From Thiobacillus denitrificans (GTDB taxonomy: Bacteria > Pseudomonadota > Gammaproteobacteria > Burkholderiales > Thiobacillaceae): a stretch of 64,000 nt of DNA. The notes under the pieces were generated by a model. It was not told the DNA's origin, ran no database searches, and saw only the letters and a program-made list of their open reading frames with translations. This document shows, piece after piece, positions 27,158 through 37,398 of this stretch (positions within the stretch are counted from its first letter, which is position 1; each line of letters starts with the position of its first letter). Location: NCBI GenBank assembly GCA_002403375.1, contig DHHQ01000020.1, forward strand, positions 62,001-126,000. Reading direction: 5' to 3'. Made by a program: the position numbers and the translations under genes.

Positions 27158-28421
27158 GATCGAGCACGGCGGCAACGGTATAGAACGAACCGAAGGCGAG
27201 AATTCTATCACCTTCGCGCGCGGCGCCCCGTGCCGCGGAGAGCGCTGCGGCGACGTCCCCCTGCACGTGCACCGGCGCTGCCCCCGCGTAGTCGCGGAGG
27301 ATCGCGGCGAGCGCCTCGGCGTTGCGCGCGCGCGGCGAGTCGGGCGTACACGTCCACCACGCGTCGATCTCCCCGCCCAGGGCGGCGAACACCCCCGCCG
27401 CATCCTTGTCGGCCAGCATGCCGACGACGGCAAGGGTGCGCCCCGCCACCGGGTGCTCGCGCAGCGTGGCGGCCAGCGTCCGCGCCGCCTCCGGGTTGTG
27501 CGCCACGTCGACGATGAGATCCGGGGCGCGGGCGATCCGCTCGAAGCGTCCGCGCACGCGCGCCGCGGCGAGGCCCTGGCGGATCGCCGCCTCGCCCGCC
27601 GGCAGTTCCCCCGCCAGCGCTTCCAGCACCGCGAGCGCGGCGGCGGCGTTGCGCAACTGGAACGCACCCGGCATCGCCGGCAGCGGCAGCTCCCGCCAGC
27701 TGAGGCCGGCGCCGCGGAAGGTCCATCGATCGTCCGCGGGCAGCGCGGCGAAGTCGCGGCCGATGCAGCGCAGGTCGGCGCCGATGCGGTGCGCGTGCGC
27801 GACCAGGCTGGCCGGCGGCGCCGGGTCGGCGCAGATCGCGGGGCGCCCGGCGCGGTAGATGCCGGCCTTCTCGAAGCCGATCGCTTCGCGGGTGTCGCCG
27901 AGGTAGTCCATGTGGTCGAGATCGACGCTGGTGACGGCGGCGGCGGCGGCGTCGAACACGTTCACCGCGTCGAGCCGTCCGCCGAGCCCCACCTCGAGGA
28001 TGGCGACATCGACGCCGGCGTCGACGAACTGCGTCATCGCGCCCAGGGTCCCGAACTCGAAATAGGTCAGCGTGGTGCCGCCGCGCGCGGCGTCGACCCG
28101 CTCGAACGCCGCGACCAGGTCACGGTCGGTCGCCTCGACGCCGGCGATGCGCACGCGCTCGTTGTAGCGCAGCAGGTGCGGCGAGGTATAGAGCCCGGTC
28201 TTGTAGCCGGCGGCGCCGAGGATCGCTTCCAGATACGCGCAGGTCGAGCCCTTGCCGTTGGTGCCGCCGACCACGATGACGGGGAAGGCCGGGGCGAGCC
28301 CCATCGCGTCCCTGACCGTGCGCACCCGCTCGAGGCCCAGTTCGATGGCGGCCGGATGCAGGCGCTCCAGCCTCGCCAGCCAGTCGTCGAGACCCGGTTT
28401 CGTATCCTGCAAGTCGCTCAC
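27138..28421 (-). CDS. folC: folylpolyglutamate synthase / dihydrofolate synthase
   Basis: This 427-residue Mur-ligase-type enzyme adds glutamate to dihydropteroate and to folates. It has the ATP loop GGTNGKGSTCAYLE near residue 50, the TSPHLLRYNERVRI block and the VDLDHMDYLGDTREAI Mur central motif, then DVAHNPEAAR at the start of the C-terminal domain. The start is GTG at 28421. It lies between accD and dedD, the usual order. Confidence 0.96.
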   Translation of the reverse strand: MSDLQDTKPGLDDWLARLERLHPAAIELGLERVRTVRDAMGLAPAFPVIVVGGTNGKGSTCAYLEAILGAAGYKTGLYTSPHLLRYNERVRIAGVEATDRDLVAAFERVDAARGGTTLTYFEFGTLGAMTQFVDAGVDVAILEVGLGGRLDAVNVFDAAAAAVTSVDLDHMDYLGDTREAIGFEKAGIYRAGRPAICADPAPPASLVAHAHRIGADLRCIGRDFAALPADDRWTFRGAGLSWRELPLPAMPGAFQLRNAAAALAVLEALAGELPAGEAAIRQGLAAARVRGRFERIARAPDLIVDVAHNPEAARTLAATLREHPVAGRTLAVVGMLADKDAAGVFAALGGEIDAWWTCTPDSPRARNAEALAAILRDYAGAAPVHVQGDVAAALSAARGAAREGDRILAFGSFYTVAAVLDHAATQQ

Positions 28422-28490
28422 TCCAAGCGCAGGGGGCAGCCGGCGACGCCGGCTGCCCCCTTCCTCATCAATGGCCTCGGTGGCCTGCCG

Positions 28491-29357
28491 TCACGCCGCC
28501 AGCGCGGGCCGTCCCATCATCATCGACAGCGTGGTCGCGAGTTCGTCGCGCATCTGGCGGCGGTCGATGATGCGGTCGACCGCGCCCTTCTCGAGCAGGA
28601 ACTCGGCGCGCTGGAAGCCTTCCGGCAGCGTCTCGCGCACCGTCTGCTCGATCACGCGCGGGCCGGCGAAACCGATCAGCGCGTTCGGCTCGGCGATGAT
28701 GAGGTCGCCCAGCATCGCGAAGCTGGCCGACACGCCGCCCATGGTGGGGTCGGTCAGCACCGACACGAAGGGCAGACGGTGACGCGACAGCTGCGTCAGC
28801 GCGGCCGAGGTCTTCGCCATCTGCATCAGCGAGAACAGGCCTTCCTGCATGCGCGCGCCGCCGCTGGCGGAGAAGCACACGAAGGCCGAGTTCGACTCGA
28901 TCGCCGCTTCGACGCCCTGGACGAAGCGCTCGCCGACCACCGAGCCCATCGACCCGCCCATGAACTTGAACTCGAACGCCGACGCCACCACCGGGACCGC
29001 CTTGACGGTGCCGCCGATCACCACCAGCGCGTCGGTTTCCGAGGTGCCGCTCTGCGCGTCCTTGAGGCGGTCCGGGTATTTCTTGCTGTCCTTGAATTTC
29101 AGCGGGTCGAGCGGGGTGACGTGGCCGCCGATTTCGTGCTGCCCCTCGACGTCGAGCAGCATGGCGAGCCGCGCCCGGGCGCCGATGCGGTGGTGGTGGC
29201 CGCACTTCGGGCACACCTCGAGATTGCTTTCGAGGTCGGCGCGGTAGAGCACCTCGTTGCACGCCGGGCACTTCGACCACAGCCCTTCCGGCATCGACTT
29301 GCGCGTCTCGACCCGGCGCTTGATCTTCGGCGGCAGGATTTTCTGGAACCAGCTCAT
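28491..29357 (-). CDS. accD: acetyl-CoA carboxylase carboxyltransferase beta subunit
   Basis: This 288-residue subunit transfers the carboxyl group from biotin to acetyl-CoA in fatty-acid synthesis. The N-terminal zinc ribbon uses Cys30, Cys33, Cys49 and Cys52 (CPAC and CPKCGHH). The carboxyltransferase domain shows FSASGGARMQEG and TDPTMGGVSASFAMLGD, with the oxyanion-hole glycines. An AGGGAGA ribosome site sits nine bases before the ATG. Position after trpA is standard for Proteobacteria. Confidence 0.97.
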   Translation of the reverse strand: MSWFQKILPPKIKRRVETRKSMPEGLWSKCPACNEVLYRADLESNLEVCPKCGHHHRIGARARLAMLLDVEGQHEIGGHVTPLDPLKFKDSKKYPDRLKDAQSGTSETDALVVIGGTVKAVPVVASAFEFKFMGGSMGSVVGERFVQGVEAAIESNSAFVCFSASGGARMQEGLFSLMQMAKTSAALTQLSRHRLPFVSVLTDPTMGGVSASFAMLGDLIIAEPNALIGFAGPRVIEQTVRETLPEGFQRAEFLLEKGAVDRIIDRRQMRDELATTLSMMMGRPALAA

Positions 29358-29374
29358 GCTTATCTCCCTATTGT

Positions 29375-30181
29375 CTATTTCGTTGCGGCGTCGACGCCGC
29401 GGCGCAAATCGGCCAGCAGGTGCCTGACGCGGGTGACGCACTCGCCTTCCGGCGCGGACTCGATCTCGCCGATGAGGCGGCTGCCGACCACCACTGCGTC
29501 GGCGATCCGCGCCACCGCCTCGGCGGTGGCCGCGTCGCGGATGCCGAAGCCGACGCCGACCGGCAGGCTGCAATGCTTGCGCACCATGGCGAGCTTCTCG
29601 GCGACTTCGGCGGTGTCGAGGTTGGCCGACCCGGTCACGCCCTTGAGCGACACGTAGTAGATGAAGCCCCCTGCCGCTGCGGCGACCTGCTCGATGCGCG
29701 ACTCGGGGGTGGTCGGCGACAGCAGGAAGATCGGGTCGAGGCCGTGCGCCTTGAACACGTCGGCGACGCCAGCCGATTCCTCGGGGGGGATGTCGACCGT
29801 CAGCACGCCGTCGACGCCGGCTTCGCTGGCAGCCTTGGCGAAGGTCTCGTAGCCCATGCGCTCGACCGGGTTGGCGTAGCCCATCAGCACGACCGGCGTC
29901 GTCGTGTTGGTCTTGCGGAATTCCGCGGTCATCGCCAGAACGTCCCTGAGGCCGACCTTGTTCGCCAGCGCGCGCTCGGAGGCGCGCTGGATCACCGGGC
30001 CGTCGGCCATCGGGTCGGAAAACGGCACCCCCAGCTCGATGATGTCGGCGCCGGCGTCCACCAGCGCGTGCATCAGCGGCACGGTCATGCCCTTGCCGGG
30101 GTCGCCGGCGGTGATGAAGGGGATCAGGGCCTTGCGGTTTTGCGCTTTCAGCGCGGTAAAGGTCTGGCCGATGCGGCTCAT
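29375..30181 (-). CDS. trpA: tryptophan synthase alpha subunit
   Basis: This 268-residue TIM-barrel subunit cleaves indole-3-glycerol phosphate to indole and glyceraldehyde phosphate. The catalytic Glu lies in ADIIELGVPFSDPMADGPVIQ and the catalytic Asp in GVDGVLTVDIPPEE; phosphate-binding GFGIRDAATAEA follows. It forms an alpha2-beta2 complex with TrpB, encoded 36 bases upstream. Confidence 0.97.
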   Translation of the reverse strand: MSRIGQTFTALKAQNRKALIPFITAGDPGKGMTVPLMHALVDAGADIIELGVPFSDPMADGPVIQRASERALANKVGLRDVLAMTAEFRKTNTTTPVVLMGYANPVERMGYETFAKAASEAGVDGVLTVDIPPEESAGVADVFKAHGLDPIFLLSPTTPESRIEQVAAAAGGFIYYVSLKGVTGSANLDTAEVAEKLAMVRKHCSLPVGVGFGIRDAATAEAVARIADAVVVGSRLIGEIESAPEGECVTRVRHLLADLRRGVDAATK

Positions 30182-30217
30182 GGTCGGGTCTTCTGAAATC
30201 GTGGCAGGGAAACGGGC

Positions 30218-31413
<1,196 letters not shown>

Positions 31414-31417
<4 letters not shown>

Positions 31418-32034
31418 GATGCTTCTTTCGCGTTCGCAATGAATCGCGCAATCTTGTGCGCGTCCTTGATGCCCTTGGAGACTTCCACGCCGGAGGACAC
31501 GTCCACGGCCCACGGGCGAACCGTCCGCACCGCCTCGGCGACGTTGTCCGGCGTGAGGCCGCCCGACAGGATGAGCGGTCTGGCCAGATCCGGCGGGATC
31601 AGGCCCCAGTCGAAGCGTTCGCCGGTGCCGCCCGGCACGCCCGGCACGTACGCGTCCAGCAGCAGCCCGCGCGCGGCCTCGAAGTCGGCCGCGCATTTTA
31701 GCAAATCCGTACCCTGATTGACGCGAATCGCCTTGATCCACGGCCGGCCGTAGCGCGCGCAGTCGGCGGGCGTCTCGTCGCCGTGGAATTGCAGCAGGTC
31801 GAGCGGCACCGCCTCGAGCACGGCTTCGACGAATGCCGGGGCGGCGTCGACGAACAGGCCGACCGACTGCACGAAAGGCGGCAGCTCACGCACCAGCGCA
31901 GCGGCGGCTTGGGCCGACACGTGGCGCGGGCTCTTTTCGTAGAACACGAAGCCGAGCGCGTCGGCCCCGGCCTCGCAGGCCACGTGCAGGTCCTGGGCGC
32001 GGGTGATGCCGCAGATCTTTACGCGCAGGCTCAT
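31414..32034 (-). CDS. trpF: phosphoribosylanthranilate isomerase
   Basis: This 206-residue TIM-barrel enzyme performs the Amadori rearrangement in tryptophan synthesis. Catalytic Cys lies in VKICGITRAQD at residue 7 and the catalytic Asp in LLLDAYVPGVPGGTGERFDW near residue 125; LSGGLTPDNV is the phosphate-binding loop. The start at 32034 overlaps the truA stop as ATGA; an in-frame ATG at 32049 is less likely. Confidence 0.96.
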
Positions 32035-32813
32035 GTTGCGAAGGGCCATCGGTCGGAAGACTCCGGCAGGGCAAAGTGTGCAGGATAGCGGATATGGGTG
32101 AGGTACAGCCCGGCGGCCTCGAAGGTCGGCGCGGCGCGCGTGCGGTCGCGGCTCTCGAGGATCTCGTGCAGCCACGCCGGCGGCTTGCCCCCCGCCCCGA
32201 CCTGGACCAGGCAGCCCATGAGGTTGCGCACCATGTGGTGGAGGAAGCCGTCGGCCTGGAAGTCGCACAGCAGGTAGTCGCCTTGCCGCTCGACGTGCGC
32301 CAGCTGCAGTTCCTTGACCGGCGATTTCGCCTGGCACTCGGCGGCGCGGAACGCGGAAAAGTCGTGCTGCCCGATCAGATGCGCCGCCGCCCGGTTCATC
32401 GCGTCGGCGTCGAGCGGACGGTGGTGCCAGCCGACCAGCCCGTGGTTGAGGGCGGACCGCACCGGATGGTTGAGCAGCACGTAACGGTAGCCGCGCTGGG
32501 TGGCGGCGAAGCGCGCGTGGAAATCGTCGTCCACTTCGCGCGCCCACAGCACCGCCACCCCCGGCGGCAGGTGGCTGTTGACGCCGCGCACCCAGGCCGT
32601 GAGCGGACGCTCGACGCCGACGTCGAAATGCACGACCTGGAACGCCGCATGGACGCCGGTATCGGTCCGCCCGGCCGCCGTGACCGCGATCTTTTCGCCG
32701 GCGATCGCGGACACCGCGGCTTCCAGCGCGTCCTGCACGCCGCAGCCCTGCGGCTGCGACTGCCAGCCGCAGAAGCCGACGCCGCAATATTCCAGGCCCA
32801 CCACGATTCTCAT
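32031..32813 (-). CDS. truA: tRNA pseudouridine38-40 synthase
   Basis: This 260-residue enzyme isomerises uridines 38-40 in the anticodon stem. The catalytic Asp is in AAGRTDTGVHA near residue 52, and FSAFRAAECQAKSP with FLHHMVRNLMGCLVQVG are the TruA-specific blocks. The start is only one base after the stop of the upstream membrane protein gene. The order fimV-x-truA-trpF is usual in Betaproteobacteria. Confidence 0.97.
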   Translation of the reverse strand: MRIVVGLEYCGVGFCGWQSQPQGCGVQDALEAAVSAIAGEKIAVTAAGRTDTGVHAAFQVVHFDVGVERPLTAWVRGVNSHLPPGVAVLWAREVDDDFHARFAATQRGYRYVLLNHPVRSALNHGLVGWHHRPLDADAMNRAAAHLIGQHDFSAFRAAECQAKSPVKELQLAHVERQGDYLLCDFQADGFLHHMVRNLMGCLVQVGAGGKPPAWLHEILESRDRTRAAPTFEAAGLYLTHIRYPAHFALPESSDRWPFAT

Positions 32814-32814
32814 T

Positions 32815-33441
32815 TCAGCAAGCGTCCCACGCGAGAACGATCCCCAGCAGCGACAAGCCCGCCAGTATGACCGCGCTGTCGCGGCTCCGCCAGCGCTCGG
32901 CCTGCAGGGTGTAGACCGCGGGGTCGGCATCGTCGGGCAGCGGCGCGCGCAGCGCGTCGAGCCACCCCGCCCGCTTCGGCGCCTGCTCGACGTAGTCGAG
33001 CGTCAGTCCGAGCCGCACCGCGAAGGCGCGGCGGTCGAAGCCCAGCCAGGTCAGCGGCTTGGCGAGCGCGTAGAGGCCCGCGACCAGTCGCGCGCGCGGG
33101 GTGTAGGCGAGCAGCAGCGCCAGCCCGGCCAGCAGCAGCGCGAGTCGCGCGGCGCGCAGCGCCCCCTGCTGCAGGCCCTCGACGCCGGGGCTCGCCCAGC
33201 CCAGCGCCGGCCACAGCAACGGGCCGGGCACGGCGTAGGCATAGGTCAGCAGCAGCACCGCAAGCAGCCAGCGGGTGCGGCGCAGCAGACGCAGCAGCTG
33301 GCCGCGCGCAGGCGCAAAGAGAAAGGCCGTCGCAGCGGCGACGGCCAGGATGGAAAGCTGGGGCATGGCAGCGCGTTCCACTGCCACGGCCCACCCGCAC
33401 CACAACAGGATGCGGGCGAGCGGGTGCGGAAACTTATCCAA
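32815..33441 (-). CDS. CbiQ-like membrane protein (energy-coupling-factor T-component fold)
   Basis: This protein of about 208 residues has four or five hydrophobic segments. The opening FPHPLARILLWCGWAVAVE and the later ARLALLLAGLALLLAYTPRARLVAGLYALAKPLTWLGFD resemble the EcfT/CbiQ family, which couples ATPases to vitamin- or metal-binding subunits; no ATPase or S-component lies nearby, so function is open. The apparent start is TTG at 33441, overlapping the fimV end by eight bases; an ATG at 33366 would remove the first helix. Confidence 0.6.
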   Translation of the reverse strand: MDKFPHPLARILLWCGWAVAVERAAMPQLSILAVAAATAFLFAPARGQLLRLLRRTRWLLAVLLLTYAYAVPGPLLWPALGWASPGVEGLQQGALRAARLALLLAGLALLLAYTPRARLVAGLYALAKPLTWLGFDRRAFAVRLGLTLDYVEQAPKRAGWLDALRAPLPDDADPAVYTLQAERWRSRDSAVILAGLSLLGIVLAWDAC

Positions 33442-36016
33442 GCGCGCTCATCAGCCCTTTCGCGTCGGCCTGCTGGGCGGCGCTGCCTTCGGCGAGCACT
33501 TCGTTGAGGATTTCGCGCGCCCCCTCCTTGTCGCCCATTTCGACGTAGGCACGGGCGAGGTCGAGCTTGGTCCCGACTTCGTCGAGCTCACCGTCTTCGC
33601 TGCCGCCGAGATCGAGGTCGAAGCCGCTGAAGTCGTACTTGCCGCCCTCGCCGCTGTCGGCCTCGAGACCGAGGTCGAGCTTCAGGTCGTCGCCGGCGTC
33701 GGCCGGAATGTCGAGATCGGGCAGTTCGAACTTCAGGCCCTGGGTATCGTCCTCGGGTGCTGCGGCCGGTGCCGCGTCAGCCACGGGCGACAGGTCGAAC
33801 TCGAGCACGTCGCCGGCGGATTCGAAGTCCAGCGGCGAGTTGCCGCCCGCGGCCTCGAGCACGGTCTCGGGCTCGGCCACCGACACGGGTTCGGCCACCG
33901 GCATACCCCCAAGCTTGGCGATCGCCTGGGCCGCGGGGCTCTCCTTGGCCAGCGACTTGGGCACGACCGGCTCGTCGGCGAAGGCGACAGCGCCGCCAGC
34001 CACTGCGGCGGTGGCGGCCACCGTCGCGGCCGGCGCGGCGGACAGCGCTCCCGGCTCGCCGCTGCCGTACAGCGGATTGGTCGGGTCGATGCTGCGCCCC
34101 ATCTCGCAGGCCTTGTCCCACAGCGGGCTCGACTTGCTGCCGAGCACGGCATACAACTCGCCGGCGGCCGCCTCGAAGGCCGCAGTGTTGCGCCGTGCAG
34201 CGTAGATCTCCAGCAGCTTGATGCGGATTTCGTGGCGGTCGGGGTGCTTGCCGATCGCCTCCTTGAGAATCTCTTCGGCCTGCGCATCGCGGCCGTAGGC
34301 CATGTAGACCTCGGCTTCGGCGATCGGATCCACGTCGTGGGTATCGATCGTTCCCAGGCCCGCCTGGCTGAAGTCGGTCAGGAACGACGAGTCGCCGGTA
34401 TTGACGGCGCCGCCCGATGCCCCCGCCATCGCCGGCGCGGGACGCATCTCGCCGCTCGTCATGATGCTGTCTTCCAGCTCGACGCCCGCCTTGCGGCGGC
34501 GGCTGCCGCCCGCCATCATCCACCACAACACGCCGCCCAGGCCGAGCGCGGCCAGGCCGCCGCCCCAGTACAGGGGATCGGCGAGCAGCGGGTCGTACCA
34601 GTTGTCGGCAGGCGCCGGAGCCGCCTGCGGCGCCTCGACCTGCGGGGCGACGGGCAAGGGCTCGGGTTCGGGCGCCGCCGGCTCGGCGACGTCGGGTGCC
34701 GCGGCTGCCGGCGCCGCCTCGGCGGCAGCAGCTTCAGCCGCTTCGCCTTCCTTCAGCTCGGCGAGCTTCTGCATGTCCCCGATCTGCTTCTCGAGCATCG
34801 CGACGCGCTGTCCCGATTCCTGCAGCGACTTCTCGCGCGCGGTGGTGTCCTCCTCCTGCTCCGCGGCCGGGGGGGCGTCGGTGGCCTGCGCGGCGGCTGC
34901 GGCGGCCGGCGTGGCCTTGGAGAGCTTGAGCACGTCCTGCTGGGCATCCGGCGCCGGCTCGGCGCGGTCTTCGACCTTGGGCGTGATCTTGCCGCTGCTG
35001 ACCTGGCCGGCGGCCGGCTGCGCCTCGGGCGCGGTGCTGACCGCTGCCGCCAGCTTCTGCCGGTAGGCCTGCCAGTCGGCGGCGTGCAGCTTGAGTTCGC
35101 GCACGGCTTCCTGCTGCGGAATCGCCGCCACCGTCTCGGCCGACGGCACCTTCAGCGTCGCGCCTGCCTTCAGACGGTTGACGTTGCCGTCGAAGGCCTG
35201 AGGGTTCTCGCGGTACAGGCCCACCAGGGTCTGCTCGAGGCTGACGGCATCGGGGCGCAGTCGGCTGGCAATGTGCGACAGCGTATCGCCCCGCTTCACC
35301 GCAACGCGATCGGGCGTGGCTTCGTCCTGGGCGGTGGCCGCCGGCCCGGTGCCTGCAGCCGTGACGGGGGCAGCGGCTGCCGCGGGCCCGGCCTGCGGCG
35401 CTGGCTCTGCTGCAGATTCGGCCGCCGGCTCGGCAGACGGTTGCGCCGCGGGCTCCGCGGCAGGCGCCGGCGTGACTTCGGCGGCGGGAACGGGTGCGGG
35501 CTCGGCGGCCAGGGCGATCGCCGCCGCCGGTTCGGGCGCAGCCGTCGCGGCGGGCGCAGGGGTCGGCGCGGGCTCGGGCGCGACCACCACCGGCGCGACC
35601 GTCTGCGCGACGGCGGTTCCCGGCGGATCGAGCAGCATGGTGTATTCGCGGACCAGCCTGCCCGAGGCCCAGTTGAGCTCGACCAGCATGTCGAGGAAGG
35701 GATCGTTCACCGGCCGGTTGGAGGTGACCTTGAGGACGGCCTTGCCGTTGGGCTTCTTGACCACCGTGAAGCGCAGGCTCGACAGAATCGGGGCGAACTC
35801 GACGCGCGCATCGCGGAACGCCTGGTCGGACGCCAGGGTGGCCGACAGGCTGTCGAGTTCGGCCTTGTCGGCGGCGAACAGCTCGATCTCGGCCGCCAGC
35901 GGCTGGCCCAGCGCCGAGGTGACCGACAGCTTGCCCAACCCGGCGGCGGCCGCCGAAAGCGGCACGGCGATCAGGCCGGCGGCCACCAGTTGGGTGGTGA
36001 AGCGCTTCAATTTCAT
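33434..36016 (-). CDS. fimV: FimV/TspA-family peptidoglycan-binding polar protein
   Basis: This 860-residue inner-membrane protein has a signal-like N-terminus, a conserved FimV N-domain (LGKLSVTSALGQPLAAEIEL), a long Ala/Pro/Glu linker, a LysM domain at about residues 239-293 (VKRGDTLSHIASRLRPD), a coiled coil near 395-430, one membrane helix near 480-497 and a cytoplasmic acidic region. A TPR-like FimV C-terminal domain (LDLARAYVEMGDKEGAREILNEV) ends it. FimV homologues organise the cell pole, type IV pili and type II secretion. It lies between asd and truA, its standard place. Confidence 0.95.
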   Translation of the reverse strand: MKLKRFTTQLVAAGLIAVPLSAAAAGLGKLSVTSALGQPLAAEIELFAADKAELDSLSATLASDQAFRDARVEFAPILSSLRFTVVKKPNGKAVLKVTSNRPVNDPFLDMLVELNWASGRLVREYTMLLDPPGTAVAQTVAPVVVAPEPAPTPAPAATAAPEPAAAIALAAEPAPVPAAEVTPAPAAEPAAQPSAEPAAESAAEPAPQAGPAAAAAPVTAAGTGPAATAQDEATPDRVAVKRGDTLSHIASRLRPDAVSLEQTLVGLYRENPQAFDGNVNRLKAGATLKVPSAETVAAIPQQEAVRELKLHAADWQAYRQKLAAAVSTAPEAQPAAGQVSSGKITPKVEDRAEPAPDAQQDVLKLSKATPAAAAAAQATDAPPAAEQEEDTTAREKSLQESGQRVAMLEKQIGDMQKLAELKEGEAAEAAAAEAAPAAAAPDVAEPAAPEPEPLPVAPQVEAPQAAPAPADNWYDPLLADPLYWGGGLAALGLGGVLWWMMAGGSRRRKAGVELEDSIMTSGEMRPAPAMAGASGGAVNTGDSSFLTDFSQAGLGTIDTHDVDPIAEAEVYMAYGRDAQAEEILKEAIGKHPDRHEIRIKLLEIYAARRNTAAFEAAAGELYAVLGSKSSPLWDKACEMGRSIDPTNPLYGSGEPGALSAAPAATVAATAAVAGGAVAFADEPVVPKSLAKESPAAQAIAKLGGMPVAEPVSVAEPETVLEAAGGNSPLDFESAGDVLEFDLSPVADAAPAAAPEDDTQGLKFELPDLDIPADAGDDLKLDLGLEADSGEGGKYDFSGFDLDLGGSEDGELDEVGTKLDLARAYVEMGDKEGAREILNEVLAEGSAAQQADAKGLMSALG

Positions 36017-36033
36017 CCCGTTTCTCCCTGTTC

Positions 36034-36050
36034 GCCCCGCGCTGCGGGGC
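36034..36050. terminator. perfect GC hairpin between asd and fimV
   Basis: A 7-base perfect stem (GCCCCGC/GCGGGGC) with a 3-base loop lies 18 bases upstream of the fimV start and 98 bases after the asd stop. It has no T run, so it may be an intrinsic pause or an RNA processing site in the fimV leader rather than a true terminator. Confidence 0.35.
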
Positions 36051-36147
36051 TAATCAATGCTTGACGCCATCATTGACGGCTCGGCGCGCCCAATCTTTAA
36101 CGCGGGCGCCCGTCCGCACTCGAATCCGCCGGGGTTCGACGCCCGTC

Positions 36148-37260
36148 TCACGCTTCCAGCAGGATGCGCAGCATGCGCCGCAGCGGCTCGGCAGCGCCCC
36201 ACAACAACTGGTCGCCGACGGTGAACGCCGTGAGGTACTGCGGCCCCATGTTGAGCTTGCGCATGCGGCCGATCGGCACGGTCAGCGTACCGGTCACCGC
36301 CGCCGGGGTGAGCTCGCGCATGGTGATCTCGCGGTCGTTCGGCACCACCTTCACCCACTGGTTGTGGGCGTCGATCAGGCCGTGGATGTCGGCGAGCGGC
36401 ACGTCCTTGGTGAGCTTGACGGTCAGCGCCTGCGAGTGGCAGCGCATCGCGCCGACGCGCACGCACAGGCCGTCGATCGGAATCGGGTCGTCGCTGCGGC
36501 GCATGATCTTGTTGGCCTCGACCTGCGCCTTCCACTCCTCCTTCGACTGGCCGGACTCGAGCGCGACATCGATCCAGGGGATCAGGTTGCCGGCGAGCGG
36601 CACCGGCCAGGCGTCGGCAGGATAGCGGTCGGAGCGGATGAACTCGGAGACCTTGCGGTCGATCTCGAGAATCGCGGAGGCCGGATCGCCGATCAGGTCG
36701 CCGACCTCGGCATGCACCGCGCCCATCTGCTGGATCAGCTCGCGCATGTTGCGCGCGCCGGCGCCGGACGCGGCCTGGTAAGTCATCGGCGACACCCACT
36801 CGACCAGCCCCGCCTCGAACAGCCCGCCCATCGCCATCAGCATCAGCGACACCGTGCAGTTGCCGCCGACGTAGGTCTTGACGCCGTTGGCGATGCCGTC
36901 CTGGATGACGTGCTTGTTGACGGGATCGAGGACGATGATGGCGTCGTCCTTCATCCTGAGCGTCGACGCGGCGTCGATCCAGTAGCCGTTCCAGCCCGCG
37001 GCGCGGAGCTTCGGATAGACCTCTTTCGTGTAGTCGCCGCCCTGGCAGGTGATGATGGTGTCGCAGGCACGCAGCTCGTCGATGCTGCTGGCGTCCTTCA
37101 GCGGCGGCACCTCGCGGCCGATGTCGGGGCCGCGGCCGCCGACGTTGGACGTCGTGAAGAACACCGGCTCGATGTGGTCGAAATCGCGCTCTTCCCGCAT
37201 GCGCCCCATCAGCACGGAGCCCACCATGCCGCGCCAGCCGATCAAGCCTACTTTCATCAT
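36148..37260 (-). CDS. asd: aspartate-semialdehyde dehydrogenase
   Basis: This 370-residue NADP enzyme reduces aspartyl phosphate, the branch point to lysine, threonine and methionine. It starts KVGLIGWRGMVGSVLMGRM (Rossmann loop), has the catalytic Cys in GGNCTVSLMLMAMGGLF near residue 134 and the active-site His in RVGAMRCHSQALTVKL. The long proteobacterial Asd form is evident from the length. Two adjacent ATG codons exist (37260 and 37257). Confidence 0.97.
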   Translation of the reverse strand: MMKVGLIGWRGMVGSVLMGRMREERDFDHIEPVFFTTSNVGGRGPDIGREVPPLKDASSIDELRACDTIITCQGGDYTKEVYPKLRAAGWNGYWIDAASTLRMKDDAIIVLDPVNKHVIQDGIANGVKTYVGGNCTVSLMLMAMGGLFEAGLVEWVSPMTYQAASGAGARNMRELIQQMGAVHAEVGDLIGDPASAILEIDRKVSEFIRSDRYPADAWPVPLAGNLIPWIDVALESGQSKEEWKAQVEANKIMRRSDDPIPIDGLCVRVGAMRCHSQALTVKLTKDVPLADIHGLIDAHNQWVKVVPNDREITMRELTPAAVTGTLTVPIGRMRKLNMGPQYLTAFTVGDQLLWGAAEPLRRMLRILLEA

Positions 37261-37276
37261 TTCGTTTCTCCTGGTG

Positions 37277-37396
37277 AGGGACTAGGGGCCAGGATTCAGG
37301 GGCTAGGGGTGGTGCGGCCTTGGGCCGCACTTCAACTCAGTGCGGGCAAAGCCCGCTCTTCCCCTAATCCCTAGCTCCTAGCCCCTAACCCCTAAA
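37277..37396. repeat. TAGGGG-rich inverted repeat enclosing two perfect hairpins (asd-leuB intergenic)
   Basis: Left arm 37277-37310 carries repeated CTAGGGG/CAGGGG units and right arm 37360-37396 carries CCCCTA/CCCTAG units, so the arms are imperfect inverted repeats. Inside are two perfect hairpins: GTGCGGCC-TTG-GGCCGCAC (37312-37330) and GCGGGC-AAA-GCCCGC (37342-37356). There is no T tract. It fills almost all of the 138-base gap between leuB and asd and looks like an intergenic repeat element rather than an ordinary leader. Confidence 0.7.
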
Positions 37397-37398
37397 AA

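Noticed and set aside
37312..37356. A rho-independent terminator between leuB and asd
   Set aside because: Both hairpins lack a following T run in either direction; the region is better described as a repeat.
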